Of a stretch of 64,000 nucleotides of DNA, positions 33,534 through 44,400 are shown one piece after another (position 1 is the stretch's first letter; the number at the start of each line of letters is the position of its first letter). A program made the translations under genes and the position numbers. Origin of the DNA: Cyanodermella asteris (Eukaryota; Ascomycota; Lecanoromycetes; Ostropales; Stictidaceae); NCBI GenBank assembly GCA_900618795.1, contig UYJD01000008.1:310001-374000 (forward strand), given 5' to 3'. A model generated the notes under the pieces. It ran no database searches. It worked only from the letters and a program-made list of their open reading frames with translations, and had not been told where the DNA came from.

Positions 33534-34450
33534 ATGACCTCTCAGCCATGGAGGTCGAAGCGATTTGTCGGAGGCAAAGATCGCCTCAAGCCTGCGGTCA
33601 TAGACCCCCTCGATGAAGTCGGGCTGCCCTCGAAAGGCGACAACAAGTAAGAATCTCCAGCATTGATGCTCACGACGAAGTATGCGACTGATTCATCACT
33701 TATTACAGACTACTGTCATACAAGATACAAGAGGACTACTTCAAGAAAATCCGTGAGCGTTGTGAGAAGATTAGCTCTGCTCAGAAGCCTTCCAATGATG
33801 CTACCGGGCTGGAAGACGCGTTATCAGCTTTACAGATACAGCAAAACATCTACTCCAAAGACGTTGGGCGAGACGCTGTGCTAATGGCCATGCGTAAGCT
33901 ACGCGAAGGCATCATTGCCAGCGCCCGCGCAGATACGTTTGCGGTTGATGTCTACAAGTTCATCATCTGTACGGCGATCTCGTGGCAAGCTTTTGAAGCA
34001 TACCAACCGGCATTGAGATATTTGCTGTACAGAATGCACCCAAAGAATGCCTTACCCCGAGCTGATCTCGAAGAGTTCGTCGCTTACTATGTTCTGGATC
34101 TTGCATGCAGGCTTGCTGAGTACGGGCCGGCCTACCAAGTACGACTCGAATGGCGGCTGAAGAACACCATTGTCGACAACGTGCTCCTCTCCTTGGTACG
34201 AAGCGACTTGCCGTCATTCTGGAGTTGCAAAAAGTCCGCGGACAGCCTGCAAACCTGTCTCATCGCATTGGCGGAGCCGCGTGTTCGGAAAGTTGCCGTG
34301 CAGTGCTTGACGAGAGCTTACTTCACGGTGGATGATACCTTTGTGAACTTGTGCACAGGGATGCCTGCCCAAGATCTCCTCAAGACTAAGTCCGTCGACT
34401 GGAATGTCGATGGCAACAAGGTCATCGTACGGAAGTCCAAGGCCAAATGA
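33534..34450 (+). CDS. CSN8/PSMD8/EIF3K-like helical protein
   Basis: Exons 33534-33646 and 33709-34450, joined across a 62-bp intron (GTAAGA...TTACAG), give 284 residues. Splicing gives a continuous reading that begins MTSQPWRSKRFVGG. The second half is all-helical (KFIICTAISWQAFEAYQPAL, LEEFVAYYVLDLACR) and resembles the CSN8/PSD8/EIF3K fold found in regulatory-particle-like complexes. Fungal proteins with this arrangement are generally uncharacterised. Function in proteasome, signalosome or translation factor complexes cannot be decided from the sequence. A perfect hairpin lies 17 bases after the stop. Confidence 0.8.
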
Positions 34451-34467
34451 GCCACTGCTCTACATGC

Positions 34468-34492
34468 GTCGGGATTTCGCGGAAATCCCGAC
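34468..34492. other. perfect 11-bp hairpin downstream of the 33534 gene
   Basis: GTCGGGATTTC, a three-base loop GCG, and its exact reverse complement. It lies in the presumed 3' UTR. The core AATCCCGA occurs again at about 34543-34550. Confidence 0.8.
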
Positions 34493-34831
34493 TTGAGAAT
34501 GCACGGCTGAAGGTTTCTGGACTGTACTATAGAACGTCGGTTCAATCCCGATTGACAGATGTGGGTTCGACTGAGTGCTTTTTGTAGTCTGCGGAACTCC
34601 ATGCTCGATCCAACCCAGCCCCAAGGAGTTCCGTTGACCCCCCTCTTCGATACCGGACATCCGATAAATGCTTTGTAAGAGGCAGCCAGCTATCTGATGG
34701 GAGAACCCCATATTAAAGGCGCCTATGTTCTCAGTTCAAACCGTCGGAAATCAGATCTCACTTCAACTCGCCTTACAAACGATCAAATACAACGTTGGTC
34801 CTGTCAGAGCTATCCAGAACACACCCCCACC
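34493..34831. other. short intergenic region upstream of the Gal80-like gene
   Basis: Promoter-size spacer between two plus-strand genes. No other feature seen. Confidence 0.45.
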
Positions 34832-36044
34832 ATGGCTCCCATTCGCGTCGGATTCATCGGCCTCAGCAAGCCCGTCACTGGCATGCCACTTAAGGGTGCC
34901 TGGGGTCAGATGGCTCACCTCCCCAGTCTTCTTCACCTGAAAGACACCTACCAGATTGTCGCACTCTGCAACTCCTCGATCGAGGCCGCGCAAGCTTCTA
35001 TCACAGGCCACAACCTCCCTGCTTCTACCAAAGCATATGACGATCCCACGAAGCTGGCGAACGATCCAGATATCGATCTTGTCGTCGTCAGCGTGTTCAT
35101 TGGCAAGCACTATATGCTCGCCAAGCCAGCTCTGGAGGCTGGAAAGATGGTCTACGTCGAAGCACCACTCGCCGCATCTGTAGCTGAGGCGGAGGAGCTC
35201 GCAGCATTGGCAAAGGCCAAAGGAGTCAGGACTATGGTTGGAACACAGGCCAGAAGCTCTGCTGCTGTCGCCAAGGTACGAGAGCTGATCGCTGCCGGAG
35301 AGATTGGCGAAGTGGTCAGTTCAAGCACTGTCGCGAGGATGGCAGGCTACGCAGCTTCAAAGCAGTTCCCCAAAAGCGCCCAGTGGGCATTTGACCTAGA
35401 GGGTCCAGGCAACAACCTGACCATCGGCTTCAATCATTGTAAGTCGCCTTCTACAGCCACAGATCCTGATGCGCGAACAAGAACTTACCTCAGACACAGT
35501 CTACGATGTCCATCAACAAGTCCTCGGCCCCATAAAAACCTACTCCGCCCTTCTCGAACAAAAAGGCCTCCCCAAACCCCTCGTCGACTCCGACGGCACC
35601 ATCTCATACGTCCAACCCACCGCGCCCGACCACATCTTCCTGCAAGCCAAACTAACCTCCGGCGCCCTCGCCTCCATCGCCTGGCGCCCACGCCTGGCGC
35701 CCTCCAAGAACTTCATGTCCCCTGACCTCTCCGACCAAGGCTACCTGCGCTGGATCATCACGGGAACGACCGGCGAGATCGAACTCACCACCCCGGACAT
35801 CATGTGGCAGATGACGGGGTCCAGCGTCAAGGTCCACCTGACTAAGGATGACGAGACGGCGGAGGTTGAGATTGGGAGGGAGTTTGGAGAGGATGTGAGT
35901 GTGATTGCGGAGAATACGGCGGCGCAGTATGTGGCTTTTGCGAAGGGGGAAAAGGAGCGGTATGCGGATTTTGAGGACGGGGCGGGGGCGGCGAGGTTCA
36001 TGGAGGAGCTGAGGGATATTGCGAGGAAGCAGCTGGTCAAGTAG
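34832..36044 (+). CDS. Gfo/Idh/MocA-type Rossmann protein, Gal80-like
   Basis: Exons 34832-35438 and 35500-36044, with a 61-bp intron (GTAAGT...ACACAG), give 383 residues. The N-terminal Rossmann fold starts VGFIGLS, followed by a DIDLVVVSV strand and a C-terminal alpha/beta domain. In catalytic family members the Glu-Lys-Pro motif supplies a Lys; here the equivalent is YVEAPLA with Ala111. Loss of that Lys and the overall resemblance point to the Gal80-type branch, in which the fold senses NAD(P) and acts as a transcriptional regulator rather than an enzyme. Whether it controls galactose genes in this fungus is unknown. The alternative is a divergent oxidoreductase. Confidence 0.87.
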
Positions 36045-36388
36045 AGCTGGAACTCGGGAGGTTTGCACTGTGCAATCAGGACCGAAAGTCTTTGAAGTTG
36101 GCATGTTACAAGAATGTTTCGGAGTTGCAGTCGTTGCGCGTGATGGCCATTGTCTGGCAGCTTTATGAGTACGACAAGCAATATTACAGTCTACGTCACG
36201 TACATCATGAGTGTGCAGGCTTGATTTCGGTCCAGACGAAGATACATTCTGTAGTCTATCCACAATAATTGTTCCCTCAAAGCCAAATACTTTAATCGAG
36301 TTCATATTACATGTCATCCAGGCATAGCCGGTACTTTTCCGATTCACACCTTATCCGCCAATCCCACGTGCTCGAGACAGCAAGGCGT
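36045..36388. other. convergent 3' spacer
   Basis: About 340 bp between the convergent ends of the Gal80-like gene and the repeat protein. Only UTR-like sequence is seen. Confidence 0.45.
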
Positions 36389-37966
36389 TTATGCCGAGGC
36401 GGTACCGTCAGTGGTGCTGTCAGTCGTGTCGGTGGTGGAGTCCGCAGTAGTAGCGTCGGTTCCATCAGTCGACGTGGTAGAAGTGGTAGTATCAGCCGGA
36501 GCCGGGGTAGCAGCCGAGGCAGGGGCGGAAGCAACAGAGGAAGCTCCAGCAGCACCTGCGCCGGCACCGGCACCGGGACGCTTGTGTCCAGCGGCGCCAG
36601 ACGGAATGCCGCTGGGGAATCCGCTCGGAACATCACTGGGACGGCCGGTCGGGTGGCCACCGGCGGGGATGGTGCCGGAGGGCTTCATGGCGGGCTGGTG
36701 CTGGCCAGCTGGGGCCTGGGGCTGGCCCGGGACGACGGGAGCGACGGGAGCGGTACGCTTTCCGTAAGAGGCGGCGGCGGCGCTGGTGCTGGAAGCGTCG
36801 GCGGAGCCGGTATCGGTCGATCCGGTTAAGCTGCTGTCAGTGGAGCTGCTGTCGGTGGAGCTAGCTGCGCTCGAGGAGGCGGCGGAGTCGCTACCGGTGG
36901 AGGTTCCGGTGGATCCGGTAGAATCGGTCCCGGTGGAGTCAGTTGAACCTGTCGAGCCGGTCGAGCCAGTTGATCCGTATCCGCCGGCTGCACCACCGGT
37001 GGCTTGAGGAGGCATTCCGCCGGCGCCGGAAGGCTTACCTCCGGCCGGCTTGCCACCTTCGGGCTTTCCACCCTCGGGCATGCCAGATGGCTTACCGCCT
37101 TCTGGTTTGCCTCCCTCAGGCTTACCGCCTTCTGGCTTACCACCCTCAGGCTTGCCAGTAGGCTTGGCTCCAGCGGGTATACCAGACGGCTTACCTCCCT
37201 CAGGCTTACCTCCCTCGGGTTTTCCTCCCTCGGGCTTACCACCCTCAGGCTTGCCACCGAAGGGCATGCCGCTGGGCTTCGCTCCCATTGGCACGCCAGA
37301 GGGCTTGCCTCCGGCCGGAGCACCTCCATAAGAGGGGGCACCACCAGCCGGGGCGCCGCCAGCGGGAGCGCCAGAAGGCATACCCGAGGGAGCAGATCCA
37401 GCGGCACCTCCGTAAGAGGGAGCGCTACCGCTGTTTGACGAATCATTAGATCCGGTAGAGGAGCTGTCGGTCGCAGCCGCAGCCGGAGCGCTGGAGGCAG
37501 CAGCACCGTACTGGCGGCGCTCAAGAGAGGCGTCGTCAGTGGTAGTGTCGTCAGTGGCGGTAGGAGCCTCAACGTCTGATGTTGCGGCAGGGACGTCGCT
37601 GAGGGTCGAGAATGGGGCGTCGCTGAAAGACTGCGACGGGAACTCGCCGACGCTCAATACCGGGACCGATGTGGCCTGGCTTTGTACGCCGGAGTGAGGA
37701 GCACCTGTCGGGCGGACGCCGGTAGGAATGCCAGAAGGACGGCGGTGGATTCCGCTCGGCTTGTCTGATGGGTGAGCGATGCCCGAGGGACGAGCGGCGG
37801 TAGGACGAGCGCCTGACGGGTGAGCCACAGACGAAGGAGCCTGAGCAAGGTATGAAGCAGAAAGAGCTGGGAGGTGAGAAGCAGCAGCGGGAGCCTGGCG
37901 CATCTCAAGGATGGCGTGGGGAGCGGCCGCAGCCACGGCGATGAGGACAGCAAGAGGAAGCTGCAT
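36389..37966 (-). CDS. secreted Gly/Lys/Pro/Ser repeat protein, probable wall or matrix protein
   Basis: 525 residues in one exon. The signal peptide ([16 protein letters not shown]) is followed by a mature part without a catalytic domain. About residues 215-330 are a tandem array of the five-residue unit EGGKP and variants ([13 protein letters not shown]). Ser/Thr-rich blocks ([14 protein letters not shown]) lie on both sides and would be heavily O-glycosylated. There is no C-terminal hydrophobic tail, so a GPI anchor is not indicated. The pattern suggests a structural wall, adhesive or extracellular matrix protein. A plus-strand open frame of Pro/Ser repeats on the opposite strand is a mirror of the array. 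Confidence 0.82.
   Translation of the reverse strand: MQLPLAVLIAVAAAAPHAILEMRQAPAAASHLPALSASYLAQAPSSVAHPSGARPTAARPSGIAHPSDKPSGIHRRPSGIPTGVRPTGAPHSGVQSQATSVPVLSVGEFPSQSFSDAPFSTLSDVPAATSDVEAPTATDDTTTDDASLERRQYGAAASSAPAAAATDSSSTGSNDSSNSGSAPSYGGAAGSAPSGMPSGAPAGGAPAGGAPSYGGAPAGGKPSGVPMGAKPSGMPFGGKPEGGKPEGGKPEGGKPEGGKPSGIPAGAKPTGKPEGGKPEGGKPEGGKPEGGKPSGMPEGGKPEGGKPAGGKPSGAGGMPPQATGGAAGGYGSTGSTGSTGSTDSTGTDSTGSTGTSTGSDSAASSSAASSTDSSSTDSSLTGSTDTGSADASSTSAAAASYGKRTAPVAPVVPGQPQAPAGQHQPAMKPSGTIPAGGHPTGRPSDVPSGFPSGIPSGAAGHKRPGAGAGAGAAGASSVASAPASAATPAPADTTTSTTSTDGTDATTADSTTDTTDSTTDGTASA
37036..37310 (-). repeat. 15-bp tandem coding repeats (EGGKP)
   Basis: In-frame 15-bp repeats of the secreted protein, with about a dozen near-identical units interrupted by longer variants. 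Copy number is likely to vary between isolates. Confidence 0.85.
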
Positions 37967-39715
37967 GTTGACCGATTGGAAATGTATTTGGGAAAAAGAC
38001 GACGAAAAATTGGCCTTGAAGTTGATGCAGAGAACGTGGCAAGAACTAGCAGTCGCGGACTAACTAGTAAGCTTGAATAGAGAATGAGTGTCTACCGGGA
38101 CAACACAAAGAAGAAGCTGAAAACTGCACTGCAGGAAAAGACTTGTTCGCAAGGACGAGGAGCAAAAGAACAGGATAGAAGGAGGCTTTCAGGACTTATA
38201 AAGTCCAGCAGCAGTCATGGCTTCTCCTTTCTCTCAGCCGTGAGAGATTTTGGTAATCCGAGCGAAGCTTTGTCAAGCCGTGAGCACAGCAATTGCATTG
38301 GGACCATGGCCAGGGCTTGACGTCGTGTCTGCACAAGTATGCGGAGCCGACAGAGAATCTGTAACAGCGATGGCCAGTGCTGAATGTCTTCGATCTGGGG
38401 CATGACCTGGTCAAGGAAAGCGTGCTGTTGCATCTCGAGCTACTCTGAATGCTGTGAGCAGGGAGCTTAAACCCGAATGACCAGCTTGTATCGGACAAGC
38501 ATTGGCAACTGAATATACGTCGACTCCTGAGTCCTTCAATTGCTGTCTGTGTTCGAGATCTTCTTCCAGCTAGTCACTTGTTCTCTCTGCCCGTATGGTG
38601 TCGTGGGGAGGGTGATTTTGTCATTCTAGGTATTCCCATCGGATCACGATTGACACTGATCTCCTCAAACTCCGTCAAGACCTTCAACATTCAGTCCATG
38701 CCATGCTTGAGGTGTGGATCCTCGCATGAGCGCAGCTACGGTCGTAATTGCTGTGAGTAAGCTGTGCCGCCGCCGCCGTGCGGCACACGGGCCAGCATCC
38801 GTAAGATCTGGCCGCCTGGAACATGCCGTACCGACAATAGGACGTCGATCAAGCATATCTTGATGTCGATTTTCGGAGCGAGTGCGAGTGCAACCGGAGT
38901 TGAAAAGGCGATCATGCATGAGCAGGATTGAGAGCAAGGTCCAGGGTGTCATCACCTTAAGAGCTGGTATTGGTCCGTGTAACATCGACTTGTTTTCTGT
39001 TAGAAACTGTTCACATTTGCCACAAAGCTTGTCAAGCCGGACCGATGGAGCCGAACAGCTTGCGGAGCCACCTAAATAACGGAGATTGAGCCCTACAGTC
39101 TCTCTAGCACCAAATGTCGCCGTGGCGGTGTCGCATGAAGGGCTGGCGCGTCCACACCAGGAGGTGAGAAGATGCCAGAGAAATGTATTTGCATGTCGTA
39201 CAAGAAATCTTTCGACTCACATCGAGGCCGATAATGCCATAATGTACAAAGAAGACAGCAGCGATCGTCAGACCCTCAAGCAGTGAACAGAACGCAGCCA
39301 AAGAGGCACCGACGAGGCTGGTGGCCAGACTGACGTGTGTCGGTTGTTGGTAGCCAACGTCAACCAGCGCGAGCTCAATCCGACACTTGATGCATGCGCC
39401 GTTGACTTGGGCAAAGGGGCTGGCATGCTCGCAGAGTTGGCGTGCAGCCTGTCATCGCGTCGTCGTAGTTGTTTGAAGTCGAGTCAAAAGCATGGATGGA
39501 CGTTGGCGAACCCGAGCGGCATTCGGGTCTTGGCATCAGGGGCCGCCGACGTCGTCTCATCTTGGTTTTGACTTCTCTTTCCAGCTCAAAGTTCATTGTT
39601 GGAACCGACGCCGCAATTGACGCCTCAATTGACGCCTCTGTTGTTGTCGATGCTTCTGTACAGACCAGGTCAGTCTCGACGCGGTCAAGGCTTCGGCGTG
39701 TGTACGGAGTGGAGG
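37967..39715. other. intergenic region upstream of the repeat protein
   Basis: About 1.7 kb with scattered short frames on both strands and no domain. The promoter of the repeat-protein gene must lie at the left end. The right end borders a degenerate coding area. Confidence 0.4.
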
Positions 39716-40210
39716 TCAACAACATGCGGGTGCACTGCAGTGGTCATGGAAACGGGTCATGGGAGGCAAGTCTTCAACCTCAATTTCATTCACGTCAATC
39801 AGCGAGCTGCTTTTCTTCGAGTGACAGCTCCTCTTCTCTGTGTTCCTCGACTTCGACTTCCCAATAGGAGTTGTGTCTCCATCCACTTCGTCCTCCAACG
39901 CACCATTCTCCGCAGCTGCTCCAAAATTCGGCCTTTCTTGCTGCTTCGACTTCGGTCTTGTACTCTGCGGTGGCTTTGATTTTGCAGGCGCGACAATATA
40001 CTGGATGATTGCCGCTGCAGCGATATGGTCGCCGGACCGCTTGGTGGTTTCGTTCTTCCAGATCATGCCTCCGTTCCAGTTCGTTGCAGCACCTTGAATG
40101 TCAAGTGTTTCTTGAGATTGCCGCTGTCGTCCTTGATATACAGACACGGCTGGTACTTGTAATATGTCTGCGGTTATTTGGCTGTCTTGAATACCGCTTT
40201 CTTCTGCCAT
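39716..40210 (-). CDS. doubtful 164-codon frame beside a pseudogene
   Basis: The frame includes NWNGGMIWKNETTKRSGDH, which looks protein-like, followed by Lys/Ser-rich sequence. A second minus-strand frame over the same bases also reads protein-like (YQPCLYIKDDSGNLKKHLTF). Two plausible overlapping frames suggest a frameshifted, decayed gene rather than an intact one. No family is recognised. Confidence 0.25.
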   Translation of the reverse strand: MAEESGIQDSQITADILQVPAVSVYQGRQRQSQETLDIQGAATNWNGGMIWKNETTKRSGDHIAAAAIIQYIVAPAKSKPPQSTRPKSKQQERPNFGAAAENGALEDEVDGDTTPIGKSKSRNTEKRSCHSKKSSSLIDVNEIEVEDLPPMTRFHDHCSAPACC

Positions 40211-40234
40211 TCATTTTTGTGATGCCGACCCATT

Positions 40235-41509
40235 TTAGGATTCCGGGATAAAATAATAAAAGCGCAGATCGCACCCGATGGCCATGCTTTCAATCTGCTT
40301 TGTGCGGTACTTTTTGTTGATTGGCTTCATCCGCTCGACTTGATCGATCTCACGCTGTTCCGCGTTCGTCTTCAGATGCTCGGCACTCAGGCCAAGATCT
40401 CGCACGTTGTGCTCGTCTTTGACGTGGCGCGATCAATCCTTCGTAGACATGATGGTGGTGACTGATCTTGTGGCGCTTTGACATGATATTTGCACTCATT
40501 TTCACAGAATCTGCGGTCATGTTTGTACCACGGCAGAAGACATCGTCGAGGGGCGACCGGAAGATTTGCAGACGCCCATCTGGGTTTTCGGTCGAAGTCC
40601 TCTTCTCTATCGCGGCGTCATTTTTGCGCTCCTCGAGCGTGTCGACGAGAGACTTCTTCTGAGTTTCAAGAGTGAGGGAGAGTTTCGTGGCGGCAGCAAT
40701 GAGACGTTCCACAGCATCTTTGTCCTTGCCCAGATGAGCATATCTGCCATGATTGGCCTTGCTCGACAGTTTTCCGACCACAGAAGTCCTTGCGCCACCC
40801 GTGTACCCGTTCAGATCTCGGTATGCTCGACCAGTCCTCGGATTGCCATTTGATTTGAGCAAGAAGGGGAAAAGCTGACTCTGGATGTCGATGCTGAAGC
40901 TGTTGAGAATATCTGGATCTGTGAGCACTTGGTTGAATGCGCTCATTGAGATTGACGCCATGATGTTGCTGGCTGTTGCCTGGGGGAAATCTTTGAACTT
41001 CCCTGATAAGTTGCTAGACTTGAGCAAATTGACAGCCTTTTTAAACACTCCTTCTCGGGACTCACGGTGTGTCTTCTCCTGCGCATAAGTGAAACTTGTG
41101 GCAGGGCCGCCCTTGCCAGCGAAGAAGTGATGAGTGTCCTCCAGCATCACGGTTTTGGTGAAGCCGAAATCCGCGATCGGGCCACTGTTGTATAGCTCCA
41201 AGTCGTCCTTCAGACCCGAGTAGGCCTCCGGCAGATCGACTTCGTACCCGTTAGGCCTTCCAAACTCCACGGTCCAGTGCCAGAAGTCGACCCACAGTGG
41301 CTCCAAAACATCCTTGTCGGTAGTGGAAGCACCATACGAGCCACATCCTCGTCGGTCTGCGCCATGCGCTTGAACTCCCACCAGAAGGTGTTGGTGACGA
41401 TGTTGTTCTATTTATCCTGGTCCACTGCGGCGATGATCAAATTTATCCACCTGTGTGCCAGCATGAGGTCGAAATGGGTATCGGCAATATGTGATTGGAG
41501 AGAATTCAT
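40235..41509 (-). pseudogene. degenerate gene of unknown family
   Basis: Coding-like sequence continues across three interrupted frames. An N-terminal part starts at 41509 (MNSLQSHIADTHF) and meets an in-frame TAG about 33 codons on; the same frame continues with NTFWWEFKRMAQTDED. It then shifts to a long open frame (40350-41381, 343 codons) containing DVLEPLWVDFWHWTVEFGR and YGFTK-like segments. Near 40420 the reading appears to shift again to a frame ending at 40235 (YYFIPES). One stop plus two frame changes, with no splice signals that fit, indicates a pseudogene. I do not recognise the family. Confidence 0.55.
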
Positions 41510-41554
41510 CGTTCATAAATTGCTATCATAAGAGCACAGTCAATCTGCAAAAGG

Positions 41555-42688
41555 TCAGTCACACAGCGCGGTCAAGCAGCGGCTCCAGAAGCCACCAGAG
41601 CTCTTCTTTACCTGCTGTCTCGACTTACCTGGATTAGGGTATCCTTGCGGCTCGCGCATCCGAATACCCCGAGCAGCTTGCTGTCGCTCACGTCGCTCTA
41701 TATCCTCCCATCGATGGAACTCGTCATCCAGTGCACGCTCTATCCTCACCTTCTTGCACTCTTTGCGCGCCCGGCGCTCCGTCTGGCGCTCCACCTTCCG
41801 CCTCTCTTCCGCCTCAAGCTTAACCAACTCCTTCATGTCAGCTTTTCGCTGCTCGACATGTACTTGAAAACGTGCATCTGCTTTTGCTCTCTTCTTGGTA
41901 GCAACCCCTGTCTTCTCTTCATGTATCCATCTCGGGACGTGTTTCAAGATATCGGGACGTGCTTCCAACGTCGCGAGAGCGGATTCAAGCTTACGCCTGG
42001 GGGCGAGGCCGTCTAGGGCGGCTCTTGCAGCAGATTGGTGTCGCTTCCTCGCGGCGCGAACGCCGCCTTGTTCGAGCTCTTGGAGGATTTCGGGGTTCTG
42101 TGACAGGACCTCGTACCAGGCTGAGTCGAAGTGTCCTGGAGCCTCCTCAGCGCGGCCTTCGAGGGCGTCGAGCGCAACGGATCGGTTCCGCTCCTTTGAG
42201 GTAGCGTCTCGCTGCGCAGGACGATAAGCATGAGGATGAGGAGTGCCGAACTTTGGCATCCTGACTCCGATCTTGGTTTTGGGAACTTCGAGGGAGAATT
42301 GGCTGATATTTTTGGTCCTATCGCGTGGCGTTTGCTGGCCTTTGAATTGGGACATGAAAGCTTGAGCAACTCTACGATCTGGTGCTCGGGGAGTTACTCG
42401 TTGCTGGCGACGAGGAGAATTCCTTGGTTTGGAACTCGTCTCTCCAGGTAGACATGGAAGAGGTCGATCATAGTAGCTTCTTCGTGAGACATATGTCTGA
42501 GCAGAGGCGCCAGTTTGTTTGGTCCAGTGAGACGGCTGTCTGTGTACATGTGCCTCAAGCTCATCCTCATTCAAGGCTCCGGCAAGACGAGCCCCTGGCT
42601 GTTTCCTTGCGCGGATTGCAGGCGCTGGCCGGAGCGCCTCGGAGCGAGAGTAGGGAAGCCTTGACATGATGGGTATGAGTACGGACAA
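41555..42688 (-). CDS. uncharacterised basic coiled-coil protein
   Basis: 377 residues in one exon. The protein is strongly basic. The N-terminal half is rich in Arg, Pro and Ser. The C-terminal half is a long, highly charged helix rich in Glu, Lys and Arg (about residues 255-345), probably a coiled coil or single alpha-helix. The C-terminus is KSSGGFWSRCLTALCD. No signal peptide, membrane segment or known domain is visible. The single long frame and regular charge pattern support a real gene; its function is unknown. Met8 is an alternative start. Confidence 0.65.
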   Translation of the reverse strand: MSVLIPIMSRLPYSRSEALRPAPAIRARKQPGARLAGALNEDELEAHVHRQPSHWTKQTGASAQTYVSRRSYYDRPLPCLPGETSSKPRNSPRRQQRVTPRAPDRRVAQAFMSQFKGQQTPRDRTKNISQFSLEVPKTKIGVRMPKFGTPHPHAYRPAQRDATSKERNRSVALDALEGRAEEAPGHFDSAWYEVLSQNPEILQELEQGGVRAARKRHQSAARAALDGLAPRRKLESALATLEARPDILKHVPRWIHEEKTGVATKKRAKADARFQVHVEQRKADMKELVKLEAEERRKVERQTERRARKECKKVRIERALDDEFHRWEDIERRERQQAARGIRMREPQGYPNPGKSRQQVKKSSGGFWSRCLTALCD

Positions 42689-43377
42689 GAATTGCGTCGC
42701 TCACACTGATTGGAAGAAAGCTCTGCACAAATCCCGTTTGTGCTTTAAACGTCGTCAGATCAGTGGCATGCGCGAAAACTCGGCTGGTCAGCCATAATTA
42801 CCACACGCAGACGGACCTTATATCTCTTGCAGAGCCATTGTGCGAGTATTTGTCTCGGCAAGTTTGCGAACAGCAGCCACCAACGTAGCTGCACAATGTT
42901 GCCGTGGCAAACAGAGACAAGTCTCAAAATCGCATGAAAAGGTTCTGAGCAGAACAATGCTTTTGTGTCACTCCATCGCTGCGATTACGAATGTCGGCAC
43001 AGTCTTGGCCGAGAGCCAATGGCTGTTTGTAACAGCCATCAGGCGCAGTGATAGGCATGCAATACAGACTAGCACTATTGAACTTTCCGTCAGCAAGATG
43101 GCATCCCACGGAAGACTTCATCGTCATCACCAGGATCACACTTGCCACGGGCCAAGACCGCTTACAATCTGAAGGTAGAGATGGGAACCGATAGGCGCTT
43201 CATCCTCTTTACGGAAAGCTGGAAGTCAGATAAATCACAAGGCCGGGAGTAGAAGTGAGAATAGGTCATATCATGATTCGGAAGTCAAATGAGGAAGATC
43301 TCACCAATTGAAAATTAAGTGTAATGCGAAAAGGCGTCAAATGTGTGAACGAGGTACCTGGCTATCCGTCAGAAATC
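42689..43377. other. intergenic region
   Basis: About 690 bp between two minus-strand genes. It probably includes the promoter of the coiled-coil gene. No other feature is seen. Confidence 0.45.
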
Positions 43378-44400
43378 TCACAGATCAGCTTCTTTAGCGG
43401 GACCTCGGAAGCATTGGCACAGCAAAGCCCTCTCAACATTTCGCCAGATCCTTTGCCATACCGATTCGTAGTCCGCATGATGTTTGCGATGGCGGGCATC
43501 GCCAGGGGCATGGTAGGCTGAGTCTGGGTGCTTGGGAAACATATGTCGGCGAGAATCAAGGATCGAGTTGATAGATGGCCCCGACAATCTGCTAGGTGTT
43601 CGGTTCGGCGAGGGCCTTCGCCGCCTAACATTATGATCTCCGGGAAAGGGCTCGAGCTCTGATGAGCTGACTATCGAAGCCATGGGAGATACTGTTCCCA
43701 AGCGCCCTAGCTGCTGAGCATGATACTGGTGAATATCATGATCGTACTGTCGTTCATCAAATGAATGAGCTCGATCCGAATCCGAGAAGTCGTCGGAAGC
43801 GGCGTTTGAGATGTGCCACAGTGACGGCGCGCGCACGCCAACAACTCGTGCAGCCGAAGCGGCATCGCTGTCGTCGGTGAAGATTGTCGACACAATTGGT
43901 TCGACCGAGTTGGGACGGTGGTCCCAACGTGCATTCGGTGGATGCAAATCGTCTAGCAGGGGCTCTCGCTCTGGTGCGGTTGCCGGGCGAAACAGAGCCC
44001 AGTCCTCGCTGTCGGAGCCACTGCTCATGTCGTCTCCCGAATTTCGCCGCAGCTGCGAGGTGGGGGGCTGGGGAAGGCCTCCTCGCCTCTCAATGTCGAA
44101 CTGTAATGTGCGGTCCATCCAGGAATGCCTGTTGGATATCTGCTCGGGTATGACTGCCGTAAGCGTCGAACGAAGTCGGTTGAGACGTTCATCAACTGAT
44201 TGCTCAGGGTCATTTGCTTGATTGGGCCGACCTGTTGCCATTACGATTCTATCGGAGGCTGTCTCAGATGGCTTTGCAAGGAACGAACGACCACCTTCTT
44301 GATTGTTGCGCGATGGTGCCACGGTATTTCCAGCAGAGACTGGCTCAATCGCTCCTTCAAAGGACGAGGGCACAGCTGACCACACCTGCTGCATAAACAT
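43378..44400 (-). CDS. uncharacterised acidic/disordered protein
   Basis: 340 residues in the visible frame. The sequence is rich in Ser, Asp, Arg and Pro and mostly disordered. A short C-terminal block, YESVWQRIWRNVERALLCQCF, is amphipathic and Cys-containing, and could be a membrane-proximal or lipidated segment. No domain is recognised. The start is uncertain: the segment just after the first Met contains a GTGTGG that might be a splice donor, and a short upstream exon is possible. Confidence 0.6.
   Translation of the reverse strand: MFMQQVWSAVPSSFEGAIEPVSAGNTVAPSRNNQEGGRSFLAKPSETASDRIVMATGRPNQANDPEQSVDERLNRLRSTLTAVIPEQISNRHSWMDRTLQFDIERRGGLPQPPTSQLRRNSGDDMSSGSDSEDWALFRPATAPEREPLLDDLHPPNARWDHRPNSVEPIVSTIFTDDSDAASAARVVGVRAPSLWHISNAASDDFSDSDRAHSFDERQYDHDIHQYHAQQLGRLGTVSPMASIVSSSELEPFPGDHNVRRRRPSPNRTPSRLSGPSINSILDSRRHMFPKHPDSAYHAPGDARHRKHHADYESVWQRIWRNVERALLCQCFRGPAKEADL

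Noticed and set aside
34535-34553. T-arm-like sequence with a GGTTCAATCC B-box
   Set aside because: No A-box, acceptor stem or terminator in the right place. The match is probably fortuitous.
37050-37331. Plus-strand Pro/Ser repeat frame
   Set aside because: It is the mirror of the EGGKP-coding repeat on the minus strand.
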